A stretch of 64,000 bases of DNA from Anaerolineales bacterium (GCA_020634855.1 JACKAU010000004.1:558001-622000), one strand, 5' to 3'; positions 35,246 through 43,827 are shown, counted from the first letter of the stretch. The notes: a model not told the origin generated them from the sequence alone. A program made the numbers and translations.

Positions 35246-35327
35246 AGGTGACAGTCACTTTTTGCGGAATGTGAACGTCCGTTTGGCCCAAACAGGTCGA
35301 TTTATCGCCGCTAAGTGACTGTCACCT
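35246..35327. repeat. Inverted repeat with 15-bp arms, copy B
   Basis: The same arms as copy A (35246-35260 and 35313-35327), here around a 52-base insert without coding capacity. It is followed by TTTTGAACTGCGTAACTCAT, close to the sequence after copy A. Confidence 0.75.
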
Positions 35328-35378
35328 TTTGAACTGCGTAACTCATAATTAATTCGAGCCAGAGGACGGAGGCTTTTC

Positions 35379-35501
35379 ATGAGCAAGATGTCTGAAGCTT
35401 ACTTGTATCAACCCGGCCAGAGTGAGTTGCGATGGTTAGGGCATAACCTATGCCGAAAAAGTGGCCCGCGACGCCGCCATCACCCAGGACTCTGGCCATA
35501 G
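35379..35501 (+). pseudogene. Remnant of a small cupin-like gene
   Basis: GACGGAGG precedes an ATG at 35379. The first residues MSKMSEAYLYQPGQSELRWLG look like the start of a cupin-domain protein, then the frame degenerates (HNLCRKSGPRRRHH) to a stop. A frameshift or deletion near 35445 is likely. Confidence 0.45.
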
Positions 35502-35556
35502 GTCAACCCGTTTCCGGGCAAAGCATCTTATAACGAACGACATAACCGAAACCTAA

Positions 35557-35597
35557 ACAAAAACAGCCTCAAGTTAGAATACTTGGGGCTGTTTTTG
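35557..35597. terminator. Rho-independent terminator
   Basis: AAACAGCCTCAAGT (35561-35574) pairs with ACTTGGGGCTGTTT (35581-35594) with one G-U-type mismatch, loop 6, followed by TTTTTG. The run of A's on the other side would make it work in both directions. Confidence 0.8.
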
Positions 35598-35625
35598 TGC
35601 AGTGTGGAACTTACGTGTTGTAACC

Positions 35626-35820
35626 TTAGATGACCGTGAGCACGATTTCAAGCCGGCCGACGCGCAGACCGCCCTTACCGTATTTGGCCCGTACTTCCAG
35701 CGTATAGAAGCCGAGGCTGAGGTTGTCGGACGCCCGCAAGGTGAGTACTTTGGGCGTAATGTCGGTCAACTCTTCGACTCTTACCGTCTGGCTCATATCG
35801 AGCAGTCCGACGTTGGTCAT
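35626..35820 (-). CDS. Short C-terminal domain resembling DUF4469 (probable relic)
   Basis: From ATG 35820: 64 aa, MTNVGLLDMSQTVRVEELTDITPKVLTLRASDNLSLGFYTLEVRAKYG...LRVGRLEIVLTVI. The pattern resembles the Ig-like DUF4469 domain that usually follows a HU-like DNA-binding domain, which is missing here; 41-bp repeats stand in its place. It ends close to the terminator at 35557. Low certainty. Confidence 0.35.
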   Translation of the reverse strand: MTNVGLLDMSQTVRVEELTDITPKVLTLRASDNLSLGFYTLEVRAKYGKGGLRVGRLEIVLTVI

Positions 35821-35829
35821 GATTATATG

Positions 35830-36050
35830 AATCACGGTGATTCGTGACCCTTTTTTAGTATACCCTAAGGAATTACCGTGATTCGTCACCCTTTTTTAGT
35901 ATACCCTAAGGAATCACGGTGATTCGTCACCCTTTTTTAGTATACCCTAAGGAATCACCGTGATTCGTCACCCTTTTTTAGTACACCCTAAGGAATCACG
36001 GTGATTCGTCACCCTTTTTTAGTACAGGCTGAGGAATCACGGTGATTCGT
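35830..36050. repeat. Tandem array: five 41-bp units plus a partial unit, each with a 13-bp palindrome
   Basis: Units start at 35830, 35871, 35912, 35953 and 35994, with a 16-base partial at 36035. Each unit opens with AATCACGGTGATT or AATCACCGTGATT (one has AATTACC), followed by CGTCACCCTTTTTTAGTA and a GGG/CCC-type tail CCCTAAGG. The centre base of the palindrome varies between G and C, while the arms stay symmetrical. A promoter is 57 bases downstream. Confidence 0.9.
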
Positions 36051-36106
36051 GGGCAGTGTCAATCCCTACTTCCGCCCCCTACCCCCGCGCTCTATCTGCC
36101 GTACTA

Positions 36107-36135
36107 TTGATAAAAGCGTCGGTTTGTGACATAAT
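36107..36135 (+). promoter_or_regulatory. Promoter upstream of the MerB-like gene
   Basis: TTGATA (36107-36112), 17 bases, CATAAT (36130-36135). The start codon follows at 36305, so the leader would be about 160 bases long. Confidence 0.55.
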
Positions 36136-36304
36136 AGGCTTATCGAACTGTTGGAAGAATTAGGTTTGATGGGTAATAATTTCTAATGAAAACGCTGGTG
36201 TAAAGATGTCCAAATTCCTTTCCAGATACTCAGCGTTTAGGTGGACAAACAAGTCAGGCTGATTTTGAGAACGTTTTTATAAAAATGAGAGAAGCAAACC
36301 GAAA

Positions 36305-36979
36305 ATGAATGAAAAACTAGAGAAGGCGTTAACGCATTTGAATACGATTTTGCCTTTGAAGCAGAGCCAAGATAAATGTGAGCCAGAGGTGAAGGAACTT
36401 CATCAGCAGATGCTCCGCTCATTTGTGGCCCAGGGGCGTATCTTAACCAAGGCCGAAATGGCCCAATGGGTCAGTGACGTTGCGGAAGCCATACATGTGC
36501 TAAGCAAGCATGACATGGTGACCTTCGCCGAGAACGATGAACCTGTCGGGGCTTATCCCTTCACCATGATGGAGCGTGAGCATAAAGTTCGTGTTAACGG
36601 GCATCAAGTCCATGCGATGTGCGCCTTGGATGCCTTGGCGATTGGTCCCATGTTTGAGGAAACCACGCAAATTATCTCCCAATGCCGGGTTACCGGTGAG
36701 CCGGTAGAGATACAGATGGCAGGCGAGACGATTCTGAATCGGGCTGAAGTAGGGGATATCCATGTGGGCATTGCCTGGGGGGCGGCCGAGGCGGGGTCAA
36801 GTTGTGCGGATAGTTTGTGTCTGGAGATGATATTTCTTCGCGATGCTGTAACGGCCCAGAAGTGGCTTGCTGATGACTCTGAAGATCGGGAGATCTTTAC
36901 CCTGCCGGAAGCAGTCCAGTTTGCCAGTCGGTTTTTTGTACCCCTTTTGCCTGGCGAGATGAGAGAAGCAACCCTTTGA
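36305..36979 (+). CDS. Alkylmercury lyase (MerB)-like protein
   Basis: A 224-aa protein matching the MerB layout: an N-terminal winged-helix-like part (about 40-85), then GAYPFTMMEREHKVRVNG and the catalytic segment MCALDALAIGPMF, with Cys and Asp in the C-x-x-D spacing of Cys96/Asp99 of MerB, and SSCADSLCLEMIFLRD, which holds the second cysteine position (Cys159). MerB cleaves the carbon-mercury bond. No merR, merA or merT is near, and the acidic C-terminal part (LADDSEDREIFTLPEAV) is unusual, so a role in other metal or thiol chemistry is possible. It is followed by the heme-type sensor gene after 101 bases. Confidence 0.75.
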   Translation: MNEKLEKALTHLNTILPLKQSQDKCEPEVKELHQQMLRSFVAQGRILTKAEMAQWVSDVAEAIHVLSKHDMVTFAENDEPVGAYPFTMMEREHKVRVNGHQVHAMCALDALAIGPMFEETTQIISQCRVTGEPVEIQMAGETILNRAEVGDIHVGIAWGAAEAGSSCADSLCLEMIFLRDAVTAQKWLADDSEDREIFTLPEAVQFASRFFVPLLPGEMREATL

Positions 36980-37080
36980 AGAGCTATGCTCGCAACTATT
37001 GAACTTGTTAAAACCGATATTACCAAAGAGCGCCATGGGCTGCACCTGGCATCACCCAAATACCCCCAGGAGAGGAACAC

Positions 37081-38172
37081 ATGTTGGCAAACCTTAGTAT
37101 CAGTAAAAAATTCACGTTGCTTCTATCGCTGGTTTTTCTGGGGGGAGTGGTTATTAGCGGCTTTGTCTTATGGCAGATTTTGCAGAATCAGGCTCAGCGC
37201 GAAATAACCGCTAAAGGATTGCTGCTAATCCAAACCATGAACTCGGTGCGCGATTACACCAGCAACCACATTAATCCCCTCCTGGCTGACGATCTAAACG
37301 AGCAGCCCACCTTCATCGCCGAAACCGTTCCGGCCTTCTCGGCCCGCGAAGTTTTTGAACAATTTCGCCAGGATAAGGATTATCAGGAATTTCTTTACAA
37401 AGAAGCCACGTTGAATCCCACCAATCCGCGCAATGAAGCCGACAGTTTTGAATTGGATTTGCTGGAACGTATGCGCCGCGACCCGAACATGAAAGAGGAG
37501 TCCGGCTTTCGAACCCTGTCTGGCCGGCCGGTTTATTTTATCGCCCGACCTCTGGCTGTGACCTCGCCAAGCTGTCTGGCCTGCCACGACACGCCGGAAA
37601 CCGCGCCCGAGAATCTGGTGGCGACCTATGGCCCGGATGGCGGCTTTGGCTGGAAACTCAATGAGGTTGTCACCGCCCAAATGATTTATGTACCGGCTCA
37701 GGAGATATTTAACACCGCCTTGCACTCATTCCTGTTGGTAACCGGTATCTTTGTTGGCGTGCTGGCGGTGGTGATCCTGGTGCTTAATTTTTTACTACGG
37801 CGATACGTCATCCGACCGGTCAGTGTGATGGGCGGATTGGCTCAGAAAATCAGCACAGATGAGATGGTCGCTGCGGACTTGGAGTCTGAGGAGTTGACTG
37901 TCATAGCCGGGCAAGCTGATGAATTGGGCCAACTAGCCCAGCTATTTAAGCGTATGGCCGGCGAGGTTTACAGCCGAACTGAGGCTCTGAAGCAGCAGGT
38001 CGCGCAGCTCCATATCGAGATTAACGAGATCAAGCGCCAGGAACAGGTCGCTGAGGTAACGGACAATGATTTCTTCCGCGACCTGCAAACCAAAGCGCAA
38101 ACGATGCGCAACCAACGCCGGCGCAGAGCCGGTAAAGAGACCGAGCCGGATGACCCACCTGAGCAAGAATGA
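37081..38172 (+). CDS. Membrane sensor with DUF3365 (Tll0287-like) c-heme domain and HAMP
   Basis: 363 aa. First membrane helix about 11-33. The extracytoplasmic part (34-217) has the DUF3365 pattern: ALKG-like helix, FQQDKDYQEFLYKEATLNPTNPRNEAD, RTLSGRPVYFIARPLAV and the heme motif CLACH (Cys165, Cys168, His169). The second helix is about 218-241; HAMP and a coiled coil follow (to about 335), ending in a basic, then acidic tail. It has no output domain of its own. The next gene encodes a PP2C phosphatase, the likely partner. AGGAGAGG precedes ATG 37081. Ligand or redox state could be sensed through the heme. Confidence 0.85.
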   Translation: MLANLSISKKFTLLLSLVFLGGVVISGFVLWQILQNQAQREITAKGLLLIQTMNSVRDYTSNHINPLLADDLNEQPTFIAETVPAFSAREVFEQFRQDKDYQEFLYKEATLNPTNPRNEADSFELDLLERMRRDPNMKEESGFRTLSGRPVYFIARPLAVTSPSCLACHDTPETAPENLVATYGPDGGFGWKLNEVVTAQMIYVPAQEIFNTALHSFLLVTGIFVGVLAVVILVLNFLLRRYVIRPVSVMGGLAQKISTDEMVAADLESEELTVIAGQADELGQLAQLFKRMAGEVYSRTEALKQQVAQLHIEINEIKRQEQVAEVTDNDFFRDLQTKAQTMRNQRRRRAGKETEPDDPPEQE

Positions 38173-38433
38173 AGTAAACCGTCCATATCCGTTAGTGTCA
38201 TTTGTTTTTCGCCACAACGTTTCATAGGACGTAGGCCAGATCCTAAAGTTTCTCGACTAAGGCACGCCCATGAAACGTATGGAGCAGTCCAAGCGCTCAA
38301 ACGCCCAAAAAACTTGTTCGCCCAAAGCCGGAGCAGCAGTGGTAAGGGGCAATATTTTATTTGTTTTTTGAGGGTTTGGAGGTAAACTGCTAGGGTAAGT
38401 AGGCAGGAGCCTGCCTTAGTAGACGGGAAAAAG

Positions 38434-39414
38434 ATGTCTGTTGATGCGAGTAGTTCAGCCACCAATCCGCTCAGCCGAGAGTTGTCTCACGAATTTCAGC
38501 CAGTTGACCCTGAATTCAGCCCCGACAATGCGGCCTTAGACGCGAGCCGCCAGCAGGTGTTCGCCCTCCGAAAGCAGTTAGCGCACGAAATGGCTGAACG
38601 CCGGCGGGTCGAACAAGCGCTCCAGGCCAGCGAAGCGGGCCATCGCCTGATGGTTGAGCGGTGGCAAAATGATTTAGAGTTAGCCCGCCAGATTCAGCAG
38701 AGCCTGCTGCCCCCGGCGATCCCCAAATGGCCCGACCTGGAGGTGGTCTGTTTTACCCAGCCCGCCTTTGAAGTCGGCGGCGATTTTTATGCCTATCACG
38801 CCTCGCGCCAGGCTAGAGTCTTGTTGAATAAATACAGCCTGGCTATCGGCGATGTGTCGGGCAAGGGCGTGTCGGCGGCGCTGCTTATGGCCACCAGTCT
38901 ATCTCAGTTTGATGCGTCGATGGCGCTGAAGTTAACCCCCACCGAGCGTCTGGTCTACTTGGATCAGGCTTTGCTGCCTTATACCAAACCTCGCCGGCAG
39001 AACTGTGCGTTGTGCTACGTCGAGTTGGTGGGCGTCAATACCGTCCGCCCCGTGTTGAAAGTGGTCAACGCCGGTTGTATCCCGCCTTACCTCAAACACG
39101 CCGATGGCTCGGTCGAATGGGCCGATATCGGTGGGTTCGCGTTGGGGCAAGGGTTGGGCGCCCAGGTTGGCTATCAGGAAATCAGCCATGTACTGGCCAA
39201 AGGGGATATGGTCATTCTGACCAGTGATGGGTTGGTTGAGGCCGGTAACGCCGCCGCTGAGATGTTCGGCTTCGAGCGTTTGGAGCAAGCCATCCGCACC
39301 GGGCCAACCATCAGCGCCCAAGCGATGCTGGATCATCTCAGGGCAACCCTGGCCGCTTTTGTCGGCTCAGCCGAGCCGCATGATGATATCACCATTGTGG
39401 TGGCGCAGGTTTAA
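38434..39414 (+). CDS. PP2C-type (SpoIIE/RsbU) serine phosphatase
   Basis: 326 aa. A coiled coil (about 30-70, RQQVFALRKQLAHEMAERRRVEQ) precedes the PP2C-SpoIIE domain (about 90-326). The metal-binding acids are in FEVGGDFYAYHA, AIGDVSGKGVSAAL, LTSDGLVEAGN and EPHDDITIVV; QIQQSLLPP is the usual linker motif. Such enzymes dephosphorylate anti-sigma-factor antagonists in partner switching. No antagonist or anti-sigma gene is in the window. The stop codon overlaps the target duplication of the 193-bp element. The 261 bases before it hold no gene. Confidence 0.9.
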   Translation: MSVDASSSATNPLSRELSHEFQPVDPEFSPDNAALDASRQQVFALRKQLAHEMAERRRVEQALQASEAGHRLMVERWQNDLELARQIQQSLLPPAIPKWPDLEVVCFTQPAFEVGGDFYAYHASRQARVLLNKYSLAIGDVSGKGVSAALLMATSLSQFDASMALKLTPTERLVYLDQALLPYTKPRRQNCALCYVELVGVNTVRPVLKVVNAGCIPPYLKHADGSVEWADIGGFALGQGLGAQVGYQEISHVLAKGDMVILTSDGLVEAGNAAAEMFGFERLEQAIRTGPTISAQAMLDHLRATLAAFVGSAEPHDDITIVVAQV

Positions 39415-39423
39415 CCCTTATAC

Positions 39424-39616
39424 TCGCTAACGGACACCCTTTGAATTTGACCTAGAATGAGTCAGCGAGCCACCTTTTGGCAACCGAACCGCAGACCGCA
39501 GACGGTAGACCGCCCCATAAATAGGCCGGACTGGGCAGCATTGGCGATCGGTGGACAGCGGTCGGCGGTCACGGAAGGCCGAATCTTTGACAGATCGAGT
39601 ATGTGTCCGTTAGCAA
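39424..39616. mobile_element. Non-autonomous MITE-like element, copy 2 (193 bp)
   Basis: The ends are (T)CGCTAACGGACAC and GTGTCCGTTAGC(AA); 12 bp are perfectly inverted. Flanking direct repeats are AACCCTTATAC (39413-39423) and AACCCTTATGC (39617-39627), 10 of 11 equal. The body is close to copy 1 (shared CCTTTGAATTTGACCTAGAAT, GGTAGACCGCC and GGTCGGCGGTCACGG blocks). It inserted at the stop codon of the phosphatase gene. No coding capacity. Confidence 0.85.
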
Positions 39617-39637
39617 AACCCTTATGCAGAAGCGCTT

Positions 39638-40192
39638 ATGAAAAATGAAATTGCTATTCGTCCGGCCATTCTATCCGATGTGCCGGCTATTCACGACATC
39701 TATAGTTTTCACGTGCAGCACGGTTTAGCCTCTTGGGAATTGACCCCCCCAACCCCGGCCGAACTCCAGGCGCGGATGAACCAAGTGCTGACGCAAGGCT
39801 ACCCCTACTTGGTGGCCGAGAGTGACCGCGCGGTGGTGGGCTATGCCTACGCCGGAGCTTACCGTCCCCGGCTCGGCTATCGCTATACCGTCGAGAATTC
39901 GGTCTATATCCATCCTCACTATCAGCAGCGGGGTTTGGGCCGGCGGCTGCTGGCGCAACTCATTGCAACGTGCGAAGCCGGCGGCTATCGCCAGATGGTG
40001 GCCGTCATTGGCGACAGCGGCAATATCGCCTCGATTAGACTGCATCAGGCCTTAGGCTTCGTTCACGTTGGCACGCTGCCCAATGTGGGGTTTAAGCACG
40101 GCCGCTGGTTGGACTGTGTGCTCATGCAGATCAGCCTGGGCGATGGGGATCGGCGGTTGCCGGATGACAACTATGATAGCAAGGCTGAATGA
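39638..40192 (+). CDS. GNAT N-acetyltransferase, phosphinothricin acetyltransferase-like
   Basis: 184 aa. IRPAILSDVPAIHDIYSFHV, the acetyl-CoA loop YQQRGLGRRLLAQLI and the substrate-side ALGFVHVGTLPNVGFKHGRWLDCVLMQ are typical of the Pat/YncA branch, which acetylates phosphinothricin, methionine sulfoximine or related amino acids. Physiological substrate unknown. It starts 21 bases after the mobile element, which may supply its promoter. Confidence 0.88.
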   Translation: MKNEIAIRPAILSDVPAIHDIYSFHVQHGLASWELTPPTPAELQARMNQVLTQGYPYLVAESDRAVVGYAYAGAYRPRLGYRYTVENSVYIHPHYQQRGLGRRLLAQLIATCEAGGYRQMVAVIGDSGNIASIRLHQALGFVHVGTLPNVGFKHGRWLDCVLMQISLGDGDRRLPDDNYDSKAE

Positions 40193-40305
40193 TGAGACGC
40201 CGGTTCGATTGGGTTGGGCTGATGGTTATAGGGAGCTATTTTTCGTTATATATCGTTGTCGATAGTACTCGGAAATCTTGAGAGGGCCTGGTTACATCGT
40301 ATCCT

Positions 40306-40443
40306 CTAAACCGTCCGCCGGGGCCGATACTGTATCGCCTCGGCAATGTGCGCCGTCTGGATTTGTTCAGCCCCGGCCAAATCGGCAATGGTGCGGGCCA
40401 GCTTGAGGATGCGATGATAGCCCACACGCTCAACTGCATCTGC
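40306..40443 (-). pseudogene. comM: ComM / Mg-chelatase-like protein, C-terminal relic
   Basis: In one minus-strand frame the last 45 residues of ComM are readable (RVGYHRILKLARTIADLAGAEQIQTAHIAEAIQYRPRRTV, stop at 40306). There is no start and no ATPase domain upstream. Confidence 0.65.
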
Positions 40444-40586
40444 TACAAAGCCGCTTTGTGCAGATTGATGCTAGTCTCATCTAGCGGGCAGAATTGGCGG
40501 ATTTTGGCGGGACTCGTATCGGCGTGTGACACTTATCTTTAGTACGAGTAACAGAGGTTGCGCTGACGAAGTGGTTGAGTATCTAG

Positions 40587-41798
40587 CTAAGGCATCCGAT
40601 CATCCCGAGATAGCGGTCGACGTTGAACCCGCTGCCAAAGAGGGGTTTGGCTCTTGTTCAGAAAACGATAGAAGCCTAGGAGGGCAGCTAAGTTGCTGTT
40701 GACCAAAAATGTGGGCAAGTAAAGCAGCTTGCCTAAGCGTCCTTCCCGTCCGGACGGCCGATTGCCGAGCCAAGCCAGACCGTAGAAGAGGAGTTGGGCC
40801 AGTAACAGCAGCCAATTGAATGGCGGCGCGAGGTGAAGCAGCCGGTATTTTTCGACCTGGCTGGGTTTTATCACGGCCAGGAAAGCTGTGAGTAAGGCCC
40901 CGATCATCGCAAACGGTACCAGTGGTCGTAAAAACTTGTGCGAGATAATTTGCCAGACGATGAGCGGGCGCGGCCACGGCAATAGTTCTGAGGCCAGGGT
41001 GATCGCTTGGTAACGACCGGCGATGATGCGAGCCCGGCGGGTCTTTTCATCTTGGGCCGACACGGAGACACGTTCCCAGGAACGGGCCTGAGGCGTGTAG
41101 ATGACCCGATAACCGCGCCGGATCACGCGCATAGCCATATAAAAGTCGTCATTGATGACGCGATCCGGAGGCGGCTCAAATAAATCTCGCCGAATAGCCA
41201 GGATTTCACCGGCTACTCCGGTACAACAGCCGAGCCGCGTCTCCTGTTTCTTGATAAACGATTCGTATTTCCAATAAAGCCCCTCAGACTCGCCCAGCAC
41301 GCCGTCACCTCGTACAATCGATTTGGCTCCGGTCACGGCGCCGACGGTGGGGTCGGCAAATGGCGTGACGATTTCCCGCAAAACGCTGCCCTCATACATA
41401 TTATTGGCATCCGAAAACAGCACAATCTCGCCCCGCGCCTGAGCCATGGCCCGGTTGATGGCGGCCATTTTACCCCGGCGCGGCGGGCTATAACTCAGTT
41501 CTACCCCTTGTGGGGCATAGGTTCGGACAATATCGGCCGTGTGGTCGTCTGAACCGTCGGCGGCAACCAGAATCTGTAACTGATCGGTCGGGTAGTCGAG
41601 CGCCAGGCAGTTTTCGAGTTTCTTGGCGATGATGGCTTCTTCATTATGCGCGGCGATGAGCAAAGTCACTTTAGGGGTGGCCGTTTGGTACGGTTGCTGT
41701 TTGGGCCTGATACGGGCCAGCAAGGACAGTAAAAGGGGATAACCAAGATAGGTATATAAAATGCTGCTAACACACAGCCAGAAGAAAATTCTAATCAT
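40587..41798 (-). CDS. Membrane glycosyltransferase, family 2
   Basis: 403 aa with an N-terminal membrane helix, a GT-A domain and two to three C-terminal helices. Motifs: VTLLIAAHNEEAIIAKKL, the Asp in VAADGSDDHT, FSDANNMYEG (the DxD-like site) and RVINDDFYMAMRVIRRGY. The Q-x-x-RW of processive synthases is replaced by a KTRRARI region, so it is probably not a cellulose synthase. It is the last gene of the polysaccharide cluster. Confidence 0.88.
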   Translation of the reverse strand: MIRIFFWLCVSSILYTYLGYPLLLSLLARIRPKQQPYQTATPKVTLLIAAHNEEAIIAKKLENCLALDYPTDQLQILVAADGSDDHTADIVRTYAPQGVELSYSPPRRGKMAAINRAMAQARGEIVLFSDANNMYEGSVLREIVTPFADPTVGAVTGAKSIVRGDGVLGESEGLYWKYESFIKKQETRLGCCTGVAGEILAIRRDLFEPPPDRVINDDFYMAMRVIRRGYRVIYTPQARSWERVSVSAQDEKTRRARIIAGRYQAITLASELLPWPRPLIVWQIISHKFLRPLVPFAMIGALLTAFLAVIKPSQVEKYRLLHLAPPFNWLLLLAQLLFYGLAWLGNRPSGREGRLGKLLYLPTFLVNSNLAALLGFYRFLNKSQTPLWQRVQRRPLSRDDRMP

Positions 41799-41837
41799 GC
41801 TAGGATCCGATAGTTATCGTTCTGAATTGTAGAACCA

Positions 41838-42671
41838 TTAATCTTGAAAGAATTCTGCCCACTCTGTCCCCTTAAATTTCTCTTTCAATTCGAAATAGTT
41901 TGAAATTGATTTGGAAAGCGGTCGTGTGGTTTGCTTATAGGTTGACGGGGTTAAGACTCGACCATCTACGCCCAGGAACTTTTGAATTCGCTCTGACTCA
42001 CCGGCATAATCGCTAATGAGGTCCTCATACAGGACCTCGAGCTTACAACTGTTCTCAAAGAAAATATCGTGCTTTTTTTCCTCTTCTCGGACGGTAGTGA
42101 ACTTTTCCAAGCAGTCGTGATAGTCAAGGGCGATCGCGGTCTGGTCTGTATCGCTGCCGGTGGTATTAACCCATTGGCCCGTTTGCCTGGCTCGCATTTC
42201 AGATAGATAGGTTTTTAGGATATTTCTTCTTTTTAGATGGATTATGCTCACATCCTGGTTCTTTTGTAGATAGGGCCAAATAGGTTCCCAGGCTTCATTC
42301 CGGGCATGGTAATAAAAAAGCTTAAATCCGACGGCTGATATCTGTTTGGGATATTCTTTAAATACTTTGGTCTCAATAAATTTGATCGGATCATCTTGGA
42401 TTAACGATAGTAATTGAGTGGATTTAGAGTTGTAACCCGGTATACCCCAATCGATACTGTCATATTCTCTGAATATTTCGTTAAAGGCAATAATTTGATG
42501 GTTCGAATTCAGGAGACCGCGCAAGAAGTTTGACCCTGTCCTGGCCCAACCCAGGATAATGAATTTCTTGTAGGCCACATGGCCCTTGATATGACCCGTT
42601 TGAAGCGCCAGATTGCCGAGCTTCAAATAACCCGATTTTTGTAATTTGTTCAGCTTCGTCTTAAACCCCAT
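41838..42671 (-). CDS. Sulfotransferase
   Basis: 277 aa. The start ATG 42671 lies within the end of the upstream gene and has GGAGG 7 bases before it; an in-frame ATG 10 codons upstream has no such site. The PAPS 5'-phosphosulfate loop is GWARTGSNFLRGLL (residues 41-54); the region IIHLKRRNILKTYLSEM supplies the 3'-phosphate-binding pattern. The family moves sulfate from PAPS to a sugar or lipid hydroxyl. Its place among glycosyltransferases suggests that the polysaccharide is sulfated. PAPS synthesis genes are not in the window. Confidence 0.82.
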   Translation of the reverse strand: MGFKTKLNKLQKSGYLKLGNLALQTGHIKGHVAYKKFIILGWARTGSNFLRGLLNSNHQIIAFNEIFREYDSIDWGIPGYNSKSTQLLSLIQDDPIKFIETKVFKEYPKQISAVGFKLFYYHARNEAWEPIWPYLQKNQDVSIIHLKRRNILKTYLSEMRARQTGQWVNTTGSDTDQTAIALDYHDCLEKFTTVREEEKKHDIFFENSCKLEVLYEDLISDYAGESERIQKFLGVDGRVLTPSTYKQTTRPLSKSISNYFELKEKFKGTEWAEFFQD

Positions 42672-43827
42672 TCTGTATTCCTCCAGTGGCGCTCTTTCCA
42701 TTGATCGGATGGCGGTATATATCTAAAGTTTTGGTAATCATTTCCTCTACGCTAAACAGCTTTTCCACCTGCTCATAAGCCTTTTGTCCCATGATCGAGG
42801 CCTCTTGAGGGTGCTCAATGAACCAGTTTAAACCTTCGGCTAAGGCAGCCGGGTCTGAGGGCGGCGCCAGAAACGCGGTCTGTTTGTGCGTTAACAGATC
42901 AGCCATGCCGCCGACACGGGTTACCAGTAGGGGGACGCGATGAGCGGCCGCTTCTAATAAGGCGTAGGGCAGCCCTTCCGATAGAGAAGGCAGGCAGAAC
43001 AGATCGCTTGCCCTTAAGAGATCAGGGATGTCGTCCCGAAAACCGGTAAAGTGGATTCGGTCTTGGAGACTTTCTTTGGCTACCTGGGATTCAAGCGCAG
43101 TACGAGTGCGGCCCTCCCCCACAATCAGGCAGCGAAGCCGGGGCTGGGTTTCGACGAGTTGACTCATGGCCTCTATCAAGAACGTATGCCCTTTGACCGG
43201 TTCCAAGCGAGCCACAACAATGACAATGTAGGCGTCTTCAGGCCAACCCAATGATTTCAAGAGGGGTTGTTTATTCGTTTCGTTGGTGGAAGAAGGCAGC
43301 TCGATGCTGTTGTGAATAAGGGTAATCCGCTCCGACGGAATACCGGCGTCTCGCAAATAGGCGTAGACCGCTTCCGAAACCGCAATGAAGCACCCTCCCC
43401 ACCAGCGATTGAGTCGCAAGACCTGCTCGTATAACCGGCCCTTAAGCGAGCCGTTGTGCTCGATCCGATAGGCGCTATGCACCGTAGAAACTTTGGTCGT
43501 GCCGCCGGTCAGTGTGGCGACCAACTGTCCCCAGAACTGAGATTGAACGTTGTGGGCATCGACAACGGCGTACCCCTTCTGACGGATAGCTCGCCAGAGG
43601 AAGATAAGCAAGCGCGGATCGCTGCGGGCGAATGGAACCGGCAGCGAAGTCAAGTCAGCCGCTTCGAGCCGCTGATGGAGCGGAGACCCGGCCAGGGTGG
43701 CTACCGTGTAGGGATAGCGTCCATGGAGCGCTTTGGCCGTATCGAGGACACGTACTTCTGCGCCGCCATACCGTTTGGCCAGGTCGATAATCAATACGGC
43801 AGGCACTTGTCTTGTTTGGTCAGTCAT
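42661..43827 (-). CDS. Glycosyltransferase, family 4 (GT-B)
   Basis: 388 aa. The N-terminal part has KRYGGAEVRVLDTAKAL and VDAHNVQSQFWG; the C-terminal nucleotide-sugar domain has IVIVVARLEPVKGHTFLIEAM, IVGEGRTRTALE, DLFCLPSLSEGLPYALLEAAAHRVP (the E-x7-E motif) and VTRVGGMADLL. It adds a sugar to the lipid-linked repeat unit. It overlaps the sulfotransferase gene by 11 bases. Confidence 0.9.
   Translation of the reverse strand: MTDQTRQVPAVLIIDLAKRYGGAEVRVLDTAKALHGRYPYTVATLAGSPLHQRLEAADLTSLPVPFARSDPRLLIFLWRAIRQKGYAVVDAHNVQSQFWGQLVATLTGGTTKVSTVHSAYRIEHNGSLKGRLYEQVLRLNRWWGGCFIAVSEAVYAYLRDAGIPSERITLIHNSIELPSSTNETNKQPLLKSLGWPEDAYIVIVVARLEPVKGHTFLIEAMSQLVETQPRLRCLIVGEGRTRTALESQVAKESLQDRIHFTGFRDDIPDLLRASDLFCLPSLSEGLPYALLEAAAHRVPLLVTRVGGMADLLTHKQTAFLAPPSDPAALAEGLNWFIEHPQEASIMGQKAYEQVEKLFSVEEMITKTLDIYRHPINGKSATGGIQNGV

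Noticed and set aside
35602..35847. Plus-strand 81-codon gene
   Set aside because: The opposite strand shows a more credible domain pattern (DUF4469-like), and this frame starts inside a terminator's stem region without a ribosome site.
35830..36050. CRISPR array
   Set aside because: The whole 41-bp unit repeats without variable spacers, and no cas gene is near. It is a tandem array of palindromes.
40236..40439. 67-codon minus-strand gene
   Set aside because: The ComM relic lies in another frame of the same strand and explains the sequence.
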